Origin: an uncultured Prevotellaceae bacterium
GTDB taxonomy: Bacteria; Bacteroidota; Bacteroidia; Bacteroidales; Bacteroidaceae
Direction of reading: 5' to 3'
DNA length: 20,799 bases
Assembly (NCBI GenBank): GCA_937915745.1
Contig: CALGGJ010000134.1
Location: forward strand, 1 to 20,799
The translations under genes were made by a program, and so were the position numbers. Under the pieces are notes generated by a model that was given only the letters and a program-made list of their open reading frames with translations, made no database searches and was not told where the DNA came from. This document shows positions 1 through 7,080 of this stretch, in pieces. Position 1 is the first letter of the stretch. Every line of letters begins with the position of its first letter.

Positions 1-2
1 GA

Positions 3-353
3 GCAGGCAGGTTGGAACTGAAGTACTACATTCCTCAGCCTGACAAGGAAACAAGGAAGCGAATGTTCCAAATAGGAATAGAGAAACGCAATTATGACTT
101 TGGTATTGATTATGATATATTAGCCGAACGAACGGAGAACTATGTGTCTGCGGACATAAGTCTTGTAATAGATACTGCTGCCCGTCTTGCTTTCAGAAGA
201 AAGGCAGGAAAAATAACAATGGCTTTGCTGGAGGAGGCAATAAATCAAATTAAACCGAGCTTGACTATAGAACAAATCAAAAGGCACGAAGAAATACGTG
301 ACCAGTTTACGGGTATCAAACAGAGTGTGAAACGTAATAAGATAGGATTCTGA
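3..353 (+). CDS. AAA+ ATPase, C-terminal fragment (5' end outside window)
   Basis: The reading frame is open from the left edge, so only the last 116 residues of a longer protein are present. It begins AGRLELKYYIPQPD, which matches the end of the AAA+ core, where the 'GR.D..I.IPLPD...R..I' segment follows the arginine fingers. The small helical lid follows, with a sensor-2-like stretch (TENYVSADISLVIDTAARLA) and a final helix of the VPS4/FtsH/Cdc48-like kind (ITMALLEEAINQIKPSL). The Walker A and B motifs must lie upstream of the window, so the substrate class cannot be decided. The frame contains a possible TTG codon at 12, but the residues before it belong to the family motif, so it is not the start. 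The next gene begins two bases after the stop, which implies one operon. DNA here is AT-rich compared with 1500-12000. Confidence 0.8.
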   Translation, partial: AGRLELKYYIPQPDKETRKRMFQIGIEKRNYDFGIDYDILAERTENYVSADISLVIDTAARLAFRRKAGKITMALLEEAINQIKPSLTIEQIKRHEEIRDQFTGIKQSVKRNKIGF

Positions 354-355
354 AT

Positions 356-850
356 ATGGAGTTAAACGAATTTTTATTAAAGACTGCTTTTGCATGTATG
401 TCATGCGATGGCGAGATTGCGAAGGAAGAATTGGACCTGATTAGAAGTATGTCCAAAGTGAACAATTTATTTGGAAACATAGATATTGACAAGTGTCTAG
501 GCGTGTTAGTGGAAGAAATTAACCAAAAAGGTAAAGGCTTTTTAAAACAATATCTACATAGCCTAACACAACTCTCTCTTTCGGAGGATGATGAAATCAA
601 AATTGCGAATGTGGCCGTTCAAATGATTCTTGAGGATAAGAAGATTGAATATAGTGAAATTAAGTTCTTCAAGGTTATACGTGCTAATCTAACGCACGTA
701 ACTGATGATGTGCTTCTTGATAGGATTGAGGGTGTTGACGACATGTTTTTAGCACAAGATATAAAGTCCAGTTACGAATATATTTATGATGATTATTTCT
801 GCTCTGTTGAATTAACAAACCTTAAGTTACCGGAGAAATTAGGTGATTAG
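356..850 (+). CDS. TerB-like (tellurite-resistance TerB family) protein
   Basis: A 164-residue, all-helical, acidic, cysteine-poor soluble protein with no signal peptide. The first 30 residues (FACMSCDGEIAKEELDLIRSM) and the middle (DDEIKIANVAVQMILEDKKIEYSEIKFFKVI) match the TerB/DjlA-type pattern, in which 'aDG.i...E' repeats build a helical bundle with acidic metal-binding positions. The last 45 residues (DDMFLAQDI onward) are not part of that domain and I do not recognise them. The start lies two bases after the stop of the AAA+ gene, so the two are almost certainly co-transcribed and probably work together. TerB-like domains often accompany AAA+ ATPases in stress or defence-type gene sets; a role here is inference. 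No ligand or partner can be named. Confidence 0.65.
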   Translation: MELNEFLLKTAFACMSCDGEIAKEELDLIRSMSKVNNLFGNIDIDKCLGVLVEEINQKGKGFLKQYLHSLTQLSLSEDDEIKIANVAVQMILEDKKIEYSEIKFFKVIRANLTHVTDDVLLDRIEGVDDMFLAQDIKSSYEYIYDDYFCSVELTNLKLPEKLGD

Positions 851-867
851 GTTCATCGGAAAAAAAC

Positions 868-987
868 ATGAAACGAATTAAAAACATAGAAGATGGCATG
901 TTCTTTAGGGCACATCTGCTTGTTGAAATCGGAATGCAGAAGTTGAAGGCTGAGAAACAAAATATACAAAGTTTCTTTAGAAAATAA
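868..987 (+). CDS. Possible small ORF, 39 aa, unknown
   Basis: An ATG 17 bases after the TerB-like stop, preceded by a purine-rich stretch (CGGAAAAAAAC), opens a 39-codon frame ending TAA. The product is basic and helical-looking (central HLLVEIGMQKLKAEKQNIQ, C-terminal SFFRK) with no signal peptide or membrane span. It could be the third member of the AAA+/TerB-like operon, or a decayed gene end. Neither family nor function is recognised. Position and codon content are the only support. Confidence 0.35.
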   Translation: MKRIKNIEDGMFFRAHLLVEIGMQKLKAEKQNIQSFFRK

Positions 988-1178
988 ATAACTATGATAT
1001 ATCGATTTGGGTTTAACTCTATTCGTGGGTCGGGACATCAGTATGTGGTTATTAAAAAGTTGTGTGAGTATATAGAACTTTTGCTGCGCAGACAGAAGAA
1101 TTTTGCTGCGCGTATAGAGGAAAACTTTTGTGGGTGTTCGATGAAATGTGGGCATTGTTTTTGGGGGTAAAATAGCAG
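988..1178. other. Gene-free AT-rich stretch with a 2-copy 22-bp repeat
   Basis: No credible gene is seen on either strand. A 22-bp tandem duplication begins with TTTTGCTGCGC at 1079 and again at 1101; the two units agree at about 18 of 22 positions. An 8-bp palindrome CTGCGCAG lies at 1084-1091. A long minus-strand frame crosses this stretch, but it is driven by the neighbouring repeats and is not counted as a gene. Confidence 0.6.
1079..1122. repeat. Two tandem 22-bp units (TTTTGCTGCGC...)
   Basis: Units 1079-1100 and 1101-1122 share the first 11 bases exactly and 7 of the next 11. The period equals that of the larger minisatellite about 120 bp downstream, although the unit sequence is unrelated. 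Confidence 0.65.
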
Positions 1179-1188
1179 TCCTTCGGCC

Positions 1189-1236
1189 TGTCACAGATAC
1201 ACTCCGCCGCTCCTTCGTCGCTCTGTCGGTATGACA
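1189..1236. repeat. 48-bp imperfect dyad with TGTCA/TGACA ends
   Basis: The left end TGTC-ATAC (with a 4-base insertion) pairs with the right end GTATGACA, and an inner CCG pairs with CGG. The GC-rich centre resembles short palindromic intergenic repeats that are dispersed in many bacterial genomes. Copy number elsewhere cannot be judged from this window. Confidence 0.45.
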
Positions 1237-1240
1237 ATAC

Positions 1241-1437
1241 AGGGAGGTTCTGCATAAATTGGAGGGAGGTCCTGCATAAATAGGAGGAGGTCCTGCATAA
1301 ATTGGAGGGAGGTCCTGCATAAATTGGAGGGAGGTCCTGCATAAATTGGAGGGAGGTTCTGCATAAATTGGAGGGAGGTTCTGCATAAATGGGAGGGAGG
1401 TCCTGCATAAAAGGGAGGGAGGTCCTGCATAAATGGG
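1241..1437. repeat. 22-bp tandem minisatellite, nine units
   Basis: Nine contiguous units start at 1241, 1263, 1285, 1306, 1328, 1350, 1372, 1394 and 1416. The core is AGGGAGGTCCTGCATAAA followed by TTGG or a variant. Unit three lacks one G (21 bp). Variation is confined to T/C in the middle and the last few bases. The units abut with no spacers, so this is not a CRISPR. A degraded tenth unit may follow at 1438-1459. Confidence 0.95.
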
Positions 1438-1477
1438 AGGGTCTTTTTTGCAAATCAGGCCGAAGGAATGTACATCC

Positions 1478-1527
1478 CTACAGCTGGCAGGCCGTGTATT
1501 TCCTACAGCTGACATGCTGTGTATTTC
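1478..1527 (-). repeat. 25-bp tandem duplication of the tolC 3' end
   Basis: Units 1478-1502 and 1503-1527 agree at 22 of 25 positions. The second holds the real last codons of the outer-membrane factor (KYTACQL and stop TAG). The first, just beyond the stop, spells the same KYTACQL-stop in another frame. The three differences are all third-position synonymous changes (ACA/ACG, GCA/GCC, TGT/TGC). Confidence 0.85.
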
Positions 1528-2870
1528 ATCTTGTAGTAACAGAACAGGAGGTTGATGCGCGCATCGGCCAGGGCTGTGTGGGCGGAGAGCAGGGTGTTTG
1601 AGGCATCGAGCATATCCACCAGCAATGCAAGTCCGTTCTGATAGCGGTTGAGTGTTGTGGTGTAGTTCTCCTCGGCCAGCTGCACTTGTTTCTCCTGCGT
1701 ACGTACGTTGGTGAACGCGGTGACGTAGTTGGTGTGGCTCGCCATCATGGCATTCTCCACGCTCTCGTGAGCCAACGTGGAGTTTTCGCGTGTGAGTTGT
1801 GCCTCAATCATCGAGCGTTTCACCTTGTGGCGGTCGGTCCACAGGTTGCTCAGACGGTACTTCACCCCGATTCCCACGAACCAGGTGTTCACGTTTGCAT
1901 CGACGGGAATGAGGTCGTTGGTGTAGGGACCGAACAGATGGTCTTCGGCCACGATGGCGACCGACGGACGTGTGGCAGCCTTGGCAAGCTTCACGCTGGT
2001 CAGTGCCTGCTCGGTGGAGAGGTCGGCGGCACGCAGGTTGAGGTTCTGACCTTGTGCCTGCCAGAGCCAGTGACGGAGTGATGAGAGTGTGTCGAGCGTC
2101 TGTATGCTGCGGTTCACCTCTGCAGTGTCGGGATGCAACTCGGTGTCGGTCGTTATATGGAGCGTTGTGGCCAGCGTGTGTGATGTGACTCGTGCCGCAT
2201 CGCGCAACTGACGGATCGTGAGGTTGAGGTTCTCGAGTTGCAGTTCGTAGCGTGTGATGTCGGTCTTCAGCACGACACCCTGCTCGTAGCGTGTCTGCAT
2301 GTTCTGCAAGAGTTTGCGTGTGAGGTCGATATTACGTTCAACGACTTCCATCTGATTATATACGAGACAGAGGTCGAGGTACTGACTGGTGACGATGAAA
2401 CGCATGTCCTGCCGGCTCTGCTCCACGCTGAGTTCGGCTTGCCGGCGGTTGAGTCGTGCCATATCTCTTGACGCAGATATTGCACCTCCTGCATATACCA
2501 CCTGAGTGGCTTGCAGCGAGAACGAGTTGCCCCAGTGAGGTACCGACTGGCGCCCGTTGGCCACTTGCTGAGGTCCAAGCCCTGCAAGGATGACCGGTGT
2601 GGTGCCAGATGTAGAGAAACCGCGGGTCATGAGGGTCACGTCGCCTGCATAGCTTCCGCTGAGGCTGACGTTTACTTCGGGCAGCGATGCACCGGCGGCA
2701 GATGCTTCGGCCTCGCGGGCAGCAAGCAGGGCGGTGTTTGATACTTTCAGTTGCTGACTCTGATGGTCGGCCATATCGTATAGCTGTTGGAGGCTGACGA
2801 CCGATTGAGCCTCGACTGACGGGCAGGAAAGGGGGAGTAGTAGTGTGATGATTGTACGTATTGTGTGCAT
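1503..2870 (-). CDS. TolC-family outer-membrane efflux protein
   Basis: Outer-membrane channel of a tripartite exporter. The 455-residue precursor is normal for the family. It starts with a signal peptide (MHTIRTIITLLLPL.. ending VEAQ), then alternates long coiled-coil helices and short beta segments. Two OEP-type halves are visible, about residues 30-240 and 265-450, each with the amphipathic 'R..QGV....D...Y..QL' or 'NGLALLVDMLDASNTLLSA' signature next to the periplasmic helical barrel. The beta-barrel strand 'WFVGIGVKYRLSNLW' sits before the second coiled coil. It is the last gene of the - strand efflux operon, 78 bp after the pump gene, and probably shares its promoter at 5668-5639. Its 3' end is partly duplicated at 1478-1502. 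The substrate is unknown. Confidence 0.9.
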   Translation of the reverse strand: MHTIRTIITLLLPLSCPSVEAQSVVSLQQLYDMADHQSQQLKVSNTALLAAREAEASAAGASLPEVNVSLSGSYAGDVTLMTRGFSTSGTTPVILAGLGPQQVANGRQSVPHWGNSFSLQATQVVYAGGAISASRDMARLNRRQAELSVEQSRQDMRFIVTSQYLDLCLVYNQMEVVERNIDLTRKLLQNMQTRYEQGVVLKTDITRYELQLENLNLTIRQLRDAARVTSHTLATTLHITTDTELHPDTAEVNRSIQTLDTLSSLRHWLWQAQGQNLNLRAADLSTEQALTSVKLAKAATRPSVAIVAEDHLFGPYTNDLIPVDANVNTWFVGIGVKYRLSNLWTDRHKVKRSMIEAQLTRENSTLAHESVENAMMASHTNYVTAFTNVRTQEKQVQLAEENYTTTLNRYQNGLALLVDMLDASNTLLSAHTALADARINLLFCYYKMKYTACQL

Positions 2871-2961
2871 GGTTGCGATTGAAGATTAAATAAGTTATGA
2901 ATTAAGAGTTATGAAAGGAACTGGCATCCGCTATTCATTGTTCATTGTTCATTGTTCATTG
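2871..2961. repeat. Heptamer-repeat tracts in the pump/tolC gap
   Basis: TTCATTG is repeated four times exactly at 2934-2961 and runs over the pump gene's stop codon (2949-2951). A second 7-bp periodic tract (AGTTATG, AATTAAG, AGTTATG) lies at 2893-2913. Between them GCATCCGCTATT (2924-2935) recurs exactly before another 7-bp tract at 9429-9440. Confidence 0.85.
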
Positions 2962-4544
2962 AACTTGGCGATATGCTTAGTGGGAGTTGTTCTTCCCCTA
3001 ACTATTATATAGGCCTGCCGCAGCTTTGGCAGTGGGTTGCGAAGGCTGTCGAACTGACCGATGAGGATGACGACCAGCATTGCTACACCAGCAAGGGTGG
3101 CCCATGCGTAGAGGCTGCGGAGCGAGTCGGTGAGTGCTTCGTAGGCAACGGCCGATGATATGTCTGCCATCGAACTGGTGGATGCATAGTCGGCCGTGAG
3201 GCATACGTTGGCCATGTGGATGTTCATCATGCCGCCAAGCGCATGCTCCCATATCGCTATTCCTACCACATCGCCAAGCCCCATGCGTATGAAGCCGAGG
3301 ATGCAAAGTACCTGGAAGTAGTATTTGAAGTTGCAATACGCTTGTGCATAGACTGTGAGTGCGATGAACAGCCCTACGTGTCCGAAACCAAAGAGGAACG
3401 AGGGCACAAAGAGATGGGTTAGCCCTATGGCAGGACTGATGAGACGACACATGCACGCCTCGTAGGCCACCATTGCGGCCATCGACCAGAAGGTGAGGGT
3501 CTTGAGGTGCCAACCCAGGCGGGTGCGCATGATGAAACAAAACAGGGCTGCAGCTGCCGCACCGATGAACTCGGGCCATTTCAGCGCGGAGGCCGTGAGT
3601 TGGTCGTAATTCAGGACGGCCGACGTGAGTGTGTTCTGCAACACATTCTGCGTACCTATGAAGATATCGAGTCCGAGAAAGAGAATAAGCAGGTTCAGGA
3701 GGTTGGGACAACGGAACGCACCCCATTCGATGAATGAATGGCGGATGTGGTTCATGCGGATGAAACATACAGCAAGTGCGAGGAGGCTCACACCGATGGA
3801 TGTGCGTATGCGGCCGTCGGCCAACCATCCGTACTCCTCACCATAGCTTACGGCATAGATGGCAGCAAGGATGAAGATGGTCCAAAGCAGCATACCAAGA
3901 CCATCGATACCCAACAGCAGCATTCGGGGCATTGGGCGGAAGTGGCGCATGAATATCTGTACCGATACAACGACCAAGCCACACAGAGCGATGGCCGCCA
4001 GGTTGATGTACTGCCATTCGAAATAGTATATGAGGTGTATCTGTATCCAGTCGAAGATGCCTACACATCCTATCACGACGAAAAATACGAACGAGAGGAA
4101 TGTGGCATAGTTGTAGGTGGGAGTGACTCGCGGCAGTAGGTTTGAAAAGCATTCGAATGTGCCATACAGACGGAAGAATCCGCCGAGATAACACAGAATG
4201 AGCATCACGGGGTAGTGCTCGACGTAAGGGAACACGAGGTTGATAATCATCTGAGCCGTTGCAGCCGTGGTGAGCGACGTCTTGTTGGTGAATCTGAACT
4301 TAAGCCTGAAGGCCAGCGGGAAGTAGAAGCAAAGGCCGGTGAGCACCGTCTGTCCCATCATGTGGGTGTCGCTCATGGTCAGACCCCGTTCGCCTACGAG
4401 CTGGGCCATGGTGGTGAAGTAGAACCCGTTGGAGAACTGAAACGCCACGAGGTAGCATACATAGAGTGCGATGCACAACTTGTCGGGCACCCACGGGCGG
4501 AAGTTCATCAGGCGTGCCGGTTGTTGGTTGTTCCAGTTTGACAT
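2949..4544 (-). CDS. EmrB-like MFS multidrug export pump
   Basis: Inner-membrane pump of the tripartite exporter. The 531 residues contain about 14 hydrophobic segments from residue 23 to 510, in line with the 14-TM DHA2/EmrB drug:H+ antiporter architecture. Loops are short and the C-terminal cytoplasmic tail is basic (LPKLRQAYIIVRGRTTPTKH). The usual MFS motif A (G-x-L-a-D-r-x-G-r) is not recognisable after TM2; the position reads FRLKFRFTNKTS, so this is a divergent branch. The assignment rests on topology plus the flanking adaptor and TolC genes. The gene begins 25 bp after the adaptor stop and is co-transcribed with it. The last codons lie inside a heptamer repeat: AAT GAA CAA TGA comes from the repeated unit. 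The exported compound cannot be predicted. Confidence 0.8.
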   Translation of the reverse strand: MSNWNNQQPARLMNFRPWVPDKLCIALYVCYLVAFQFSNGFYFTTMAQLVGERGLTMSDTHMMGQTVLTGLCFYFPLAFRLKFRFTNKTSLTTAATAQMIINLVFPYVEHYPVMLILCYLGGFFRLYGTFECFSNLLPRVTPTYNYATFLSFVFFVVIGCVGIFDWIQIHLIYYFEWQYINLAAIALCGLVVVSVQIFMRHFRPMPRMLLLGIDGLGMLLWTIFILAAIYAVSYGEEYGWLADGRIRTSIGVSLLALAVCFIRMNHIRHSFIEWGAFRCPNLLNLLILFLGLDIFIGTQNVLQNTLTSAVLNYDQLTASALKWPEFIGAAAAALFCFIMRTRLGWHLKTLTFWSMAAMVAYEACMCRLISPAIGLTHLFVPSFLFGFGHVGLFIALTVYAQAYCNFKYYFQVLCILGFIRMGLGDVVGIAIWEHALGGMMNIHMANVCLTADYASTSSMADISSAVAYEALTDSLRSLYAWATLAGVAMLVVILIGQFDSLRNPLPKLRQAYIIVRGRTTPTKHIAKFNEQ

Positions 4545-4569
4545 GTGGATGAGGGTCTTGATTGATGTA

Positions 4570-5604
4570 TTACCTTACTTCGACCACGCACTCCACATTC
4601 ATGCCGGCAACCAGAGAACGAAGCCTTTCGGCATCGTTTGCATCGGTGAACTCAATCTTCACGGGTATGCGTTGCTCCACCTTCACGAATGTGCCGGTAG
4701 AGTTGTCGGGCGCAACAGGTGAATGGCGTGCCCCGGTAGCAGCCGATATGGCAGCCACACGCCCTTCAAATTCCACATCGGGGTATGCATCGGCCGTAAT
4801 CTTGACACGATTGCCTGTGCGTATGTTGCTTAGTTGCGACTCGCGGAAGTTGGCAACCACCCAGCGACGTCTGTCGTCAACGATGCGAACGAGACGCATA
4901 CCAGGCATCACCAGCTCGCCTTCCTGCACCATGTTGCGGGCTGCATATCCGTTGCATGGCGATGTGATTGTGCAGTAGCTGAGGTTGAGACGTGCCAGGC
5001 GGAGAGCAGCTTCGGCAACATCGATGGCATAGTTCTGCTGATCGACACGGAGCGAAGTCTCGTCGTGAGCAATGCCTGTCACTGCTTTCTGGCGACGCAT
5101 GGCCTCGGCCTTCACCTTCAACGACTCGTACTGAGTGCGCACTGCATCGAGTTGCTGTTGGGTTACAGCCTCCTGCTCGTAGAGGGTCTTGTAGCGCTGG
5201 TAGTCGGTCTCTGCATTGCGGAGCAACACCTCGACCTCGTCGATGCCGGCATCGTTCACGTCGATTTGCTTCTGCACGCCCTGTGCACCCTTTGCCGTAA
5301 CACTTTTTGAAGTCTTGGCATTTTCGAGTGCGGCCTCAGCTTGAGCCAGATGTAGGCGAAACTCGCTGTCCTCGATGGTGAAGAGCGTGTCGCCCTTCAA
5401 TACATGTTGGTAGTCGCTGATGCGTATGCTGCTGATGAAACCCTGCACACGCGATGTGATGTTCACGATGTCCTGCTCCACTTGTGCGTTGTCGGTAAAC
5501 TCGCCGCCCAGGTGGATGAAGTTGCTTGCAATCCATGCGGCACCGCACAGAATCATAGCCACGATAACGATGTTGGCTATTGTCTTTTTAGTACGTTTGT
5601 TCAT
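4570..5604 (-). CDS. HlyD/EmrA-type periplasmic adaptor (membrane-fusion) protein
   Basis: Links the inner-membrane pump to the outer-membrane channel. The 344-residue protein has a short cytoplasmic N-terminus (MNKRTKK), one membrane anchor (residues 9-30) and the lipoyl half-motifs 'FTDNAQVEQDIVNITSRVQGFI' and 'LNLSYCTITSPCNGYAARNMVQEGELV'. Between them lies a coiled-coil hairpin (about residues 80-205), followed by beta-barrel and membrane-proximal segments to the end. The frame extends 15 codons upstream, but the ATG at 5604 is preferred: it gives a normal EmrA start, has an AAGGGA stretch just before it, and lies about 35 bases downstream of a good promoter, which overlaps the extension. 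First gene of the three-gene efflux operon. Confidence 0.9.
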   Translation of the reverse strand: MNKRTKKTIANIVIVAMILCGAAWIASNFIHLGGEFTDNAQVEQDIVNITSRVQGFISSIRISDYQHVLKGDTLFTIEDSEFRLHLAQAEAALENAKTSKSVTAKGAQGVQKQIDVNDAGIDEVEVLLRNAETDYQRYKTLYEQEAVTQQQLDAVRTQYESLKVKAEAMRRQKAVTGIAHDETSLRVDQQNYAIDVAEAALRLARLNLSYCTITSPCNGYAARNMVQEGELVMPGMRLVRIVDDRRRWVVANFRESQLSNIRTGNRVKITADAYPDVEFEGRVAAISAATGARHSPVAPDNSTGTFVKVEQRIPVKIEFTDANDAERLRSLVAGMNVECVVEVR

Positions 5605-5638
5605 ATCTATCCCTTGTCTCTTTTCCTTAAAAACGGGG

Positions 5639-5668
5639 CAAAGGTACAAAATAATAAGTTATAGACAA
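5639..5668 (-). promoter_or_regulatory. Promoter of the efflux operon
   Basis: On the - strand, TTGT (5668-5665), an 18-base spacer, then TACCTTTG (5646-5639). This fits the Bacteroidota -33/-7 consensus (TTTG or TTG, about 19-20 bases, TAnnTTTG). It would start transcription about 25-30 bases before the adaptor ATG. Confidence 0.75.
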
Positions 5669-5682
5669 GTCAGGTTGAATGG

Positions 5683-5721
5683 AAAAAAAACAACAAACAA
5701 GTCCATACAGGGCTTGTTTGT
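5683..5721 (-). terminator. Intrinsic terminator after the glycerate kinase gene
   Basis: On the - strand, a 12-bp stem with one G-T wobble (5721-5710 pairing with 5704-5693; outer arm ACAAACAAG/CTTGTTTGT), a 5-base loop, then TG and eight T residues (5690-5683). It lies about 85 bp past the kinase stop and just upstream of the efflux promoter, so it insulates the two - strand units. Confidence 0.85.
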
Positions 5722-5804
5722 AACATGGGAGATGGCAATCAGAGGTTGTTCCCTAATCTTTTAACCCAAATCGGTCATTAGCGTTTAGATGATTTTAAGT
5801 TTTG

Positions 5805-6857
5805 CTATCCTAATACGGAGGTAAGAATTGTGTTGCCTTTTATCGTGCGTTCGATATTTCGTCGTGCAATGTCGGGCTGCATCATCGTCAGAGGGTCGGC
5901 ATGGGGTGGGGCGACTGGGATGACGTATTGCCATGGCGAGGGAGTGGTGATGAGGTGGGGGTCGGCCTGGCCGCAGATGGCGATACATGGCACGTGGTGT
6001 TTTCGGGCTTCGAGGGCTATACGGTAGGGTGCTTTTCCTTGCAGGGTTTGTCGGTCGATGTGGCCTTCGCCGGTAATGACGAGTGTGGCATCGGATAGAA
6101 GGCGGTCGAAGTGGGTGAGGCGTAGCAGGAGGTCGATGCCGCTCGTGCGTTCGCAGTGGGGCAGGGACATGAGTGCCGCTCCTATTCCTCCGGCGGCTCC
6201 GGCTCCTGGTTGACTTATGATGTCGTGGCCTGATGTGCGTTCAAGATATAAGCCGTATTCGTGGTTGCGACGTTCGAGACTGCTGAGCATCGTGGGGGTG
6301 GCACCTTTTTGTAAGGCGAACATCTGGGTGGCCCCTGTTGGGCCGCAAAGGGGTGAATCGACATCGGTGGCAATGGTGACCATTGTGTATTCAACACCTT
6401 CAGTGCCGGCAAGTGCTTCCAGCATTCCGCGTCCGCAGTCGTTGGTGGCCGAACCGCCGAGGCCTACGATGAGTTTTCGTATTCCGCTGCCGATGATTTG
6501 AGCCATCACCTCGCCTACACCCCGGCTGGTGGCCACAAGTGGGTTGCGCTCCTCGGGACAGAGCAGGGTGAGGCCGACGATGCCGGCCACATCGATGACT
6601 GCAGTGCCGTCGGGCAGGAGGCCGTAGTGGGTGGTGATGGGGCGGAGGAGTGGGTCGTGGGCATCGATGCTTACGAGCGTTCCGCCCAAAGCATGGGTCA
6701 TGGTGTGTGTGAAACCCTCGCCGCCGTCGGATATGGGTAGGGTGGTGATGTGTGCATCGGGCCACGACCTGTGTATGGCCGCAGCCATGGCATCGCCCGC
6801 CTGCAGTGAGGTGAGCGAGCCTTTCCACGAGTCGGTCGCTATGATGATGTGTGGCAT
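5805..6857 (-). CDS. Glycerate kinase (GarK/GlxK family)
   Basis: Phosphorylates D-glycerate with ATP in the cytoplasm; the product (2- or 3-phosphoglycerate) depends on subgroup. The 350-residue protein (family usually 370-390) starts MPHIIIATDSWKGSLTS, the conserved N-terminal 'DSFKGSLS' motif. It has ISDGGEGF, the nucleotide/substrate motif GLGGSATNDCGRGML, GAGAAGGIGAAL and the C-terminal TGEGHIDRQTLQGKAP signature, so all family blocks are present and it should be active. The frame stays open 90 codons further upstream, but that stretch is low-complexity and carries a promoter (6907-6878) only 21 bases before the ATG at 6857, so the short start is right. It stands alone: promoter upstream, intrinsic terminator downstream, and a divergent regulator gene. 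Confidence 0.92.
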   Translation of the reverse strand: MPHIIIATDSWKGSLTSLQAGDAMAAAIHRSWPDAHITTLPISDGGEGFTHTMTHALGGTLVSIDAHDPLLRPITTHYGLLPDGTAVIDVAGIVGLTLLCPEERNPLVATSRGVGEVMAQIIGSGIRKLIVGLGGSATNDCGRGMLEALAGTEGVEYTMVTIATDVDSPLCGPTGATQMFALQKGATPTMLSSLERRNHEYGLYLERTSGHDIISQPGAGAAGGIGAALMSLPHCERTSGIDLLLRLTHFDRLLSDATLVITGEGHIDRQTLQGKAPYRIALEARKHHVPCIAICGQADPHLITTPSPWQYVIPVAPPHADPLTMMQPDIARRNIERTIKGNTILTSVLG

Positions 6858-6877
6858 GGCGGTAGTGGTTAGGGTTG

Positions 6878-6907
6878 CAAAGATATGAATAATTCGGGAC
6901 ATGACAA
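6878..6907 (-). promoter_or_regulatory. Promoter of the glycerate kinase gene
   Basis: On the - strand, TTGT (6907-6904), an 18-base spacer, TATCTTTG (6885-6878), the same geometry as the efflux promoter. The predicted start falls within about 20 bases of the ATG, so the leader is very short. Confidence 0.75.
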
Positions 6908-7014
6908 GTGGTGTCTGTCTGTTTTTTGTGAGGGGCGGTACACGATGTGGAACGAGGCGGAGAAACCGCCACATGCAAACGGCAGCAGAGTTGCTTGTGG
7001 ATAGGGTGAGAAAT

Positions 7015-7080
7015 GAGTGCGCAGTCTCGGGCCTGCGAGTGCGCGGTCCCAGTGCTGCGAGTGCGTAGTCTCGGAGGCTC
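7015..7080. repeat. Three tandem 22-bp units (GAGTGCG...)
   Basis: Units 7015-7036, 7037-7058 and 7059-7080 each begin GAGTGCG and share GTC(T/C)C at the centre. They have diverged more than the array at 1241 but keep the period exactly. Confidence 0.7.

Larger units (their letters stand above)
1179..1467. repeat. Minisatellite block bounded by a perfect 12-bp inverted repeat
   Basis: TCCTTCGGCCTG at 1179-1190 and its exact reverse complement CAGGCCGAAGGA at 1456-1467 bracket 289 bp. Inside are an imperfect dyad (1189-1236, beginning TGTCA and ending TGACA) and then the nine-unit 22-bp array. No transposase and no obvious target-site duplication is visible. It could be a MITE-like non-autonomous element or a large RNA or DNA stem around the array. 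Confidence 0.6.

Noticed and set aside
988..1240. tRNA or other known structured RNA in the intergenic DNA
   Set aside because: No cloverleaf with a T-loop GTTCRA-type segment and paired acceptor ends could be found here or in the other gaps.
1241..1437. CRISPR array
   Set aside because: Units are contiguous with no spacers, and no cas gene is nearby. The same holds for the 43-bp array.
853..1515. 220-codon minus-strand frame, plus shorter minus frames, over the 22-bp repeats
   Set aside because: The repeats alone keep the frame open (repeated PPIYAGPPSNLCRTS-type text). There is no start region or family match, and it overlaps the tolC 3' end.
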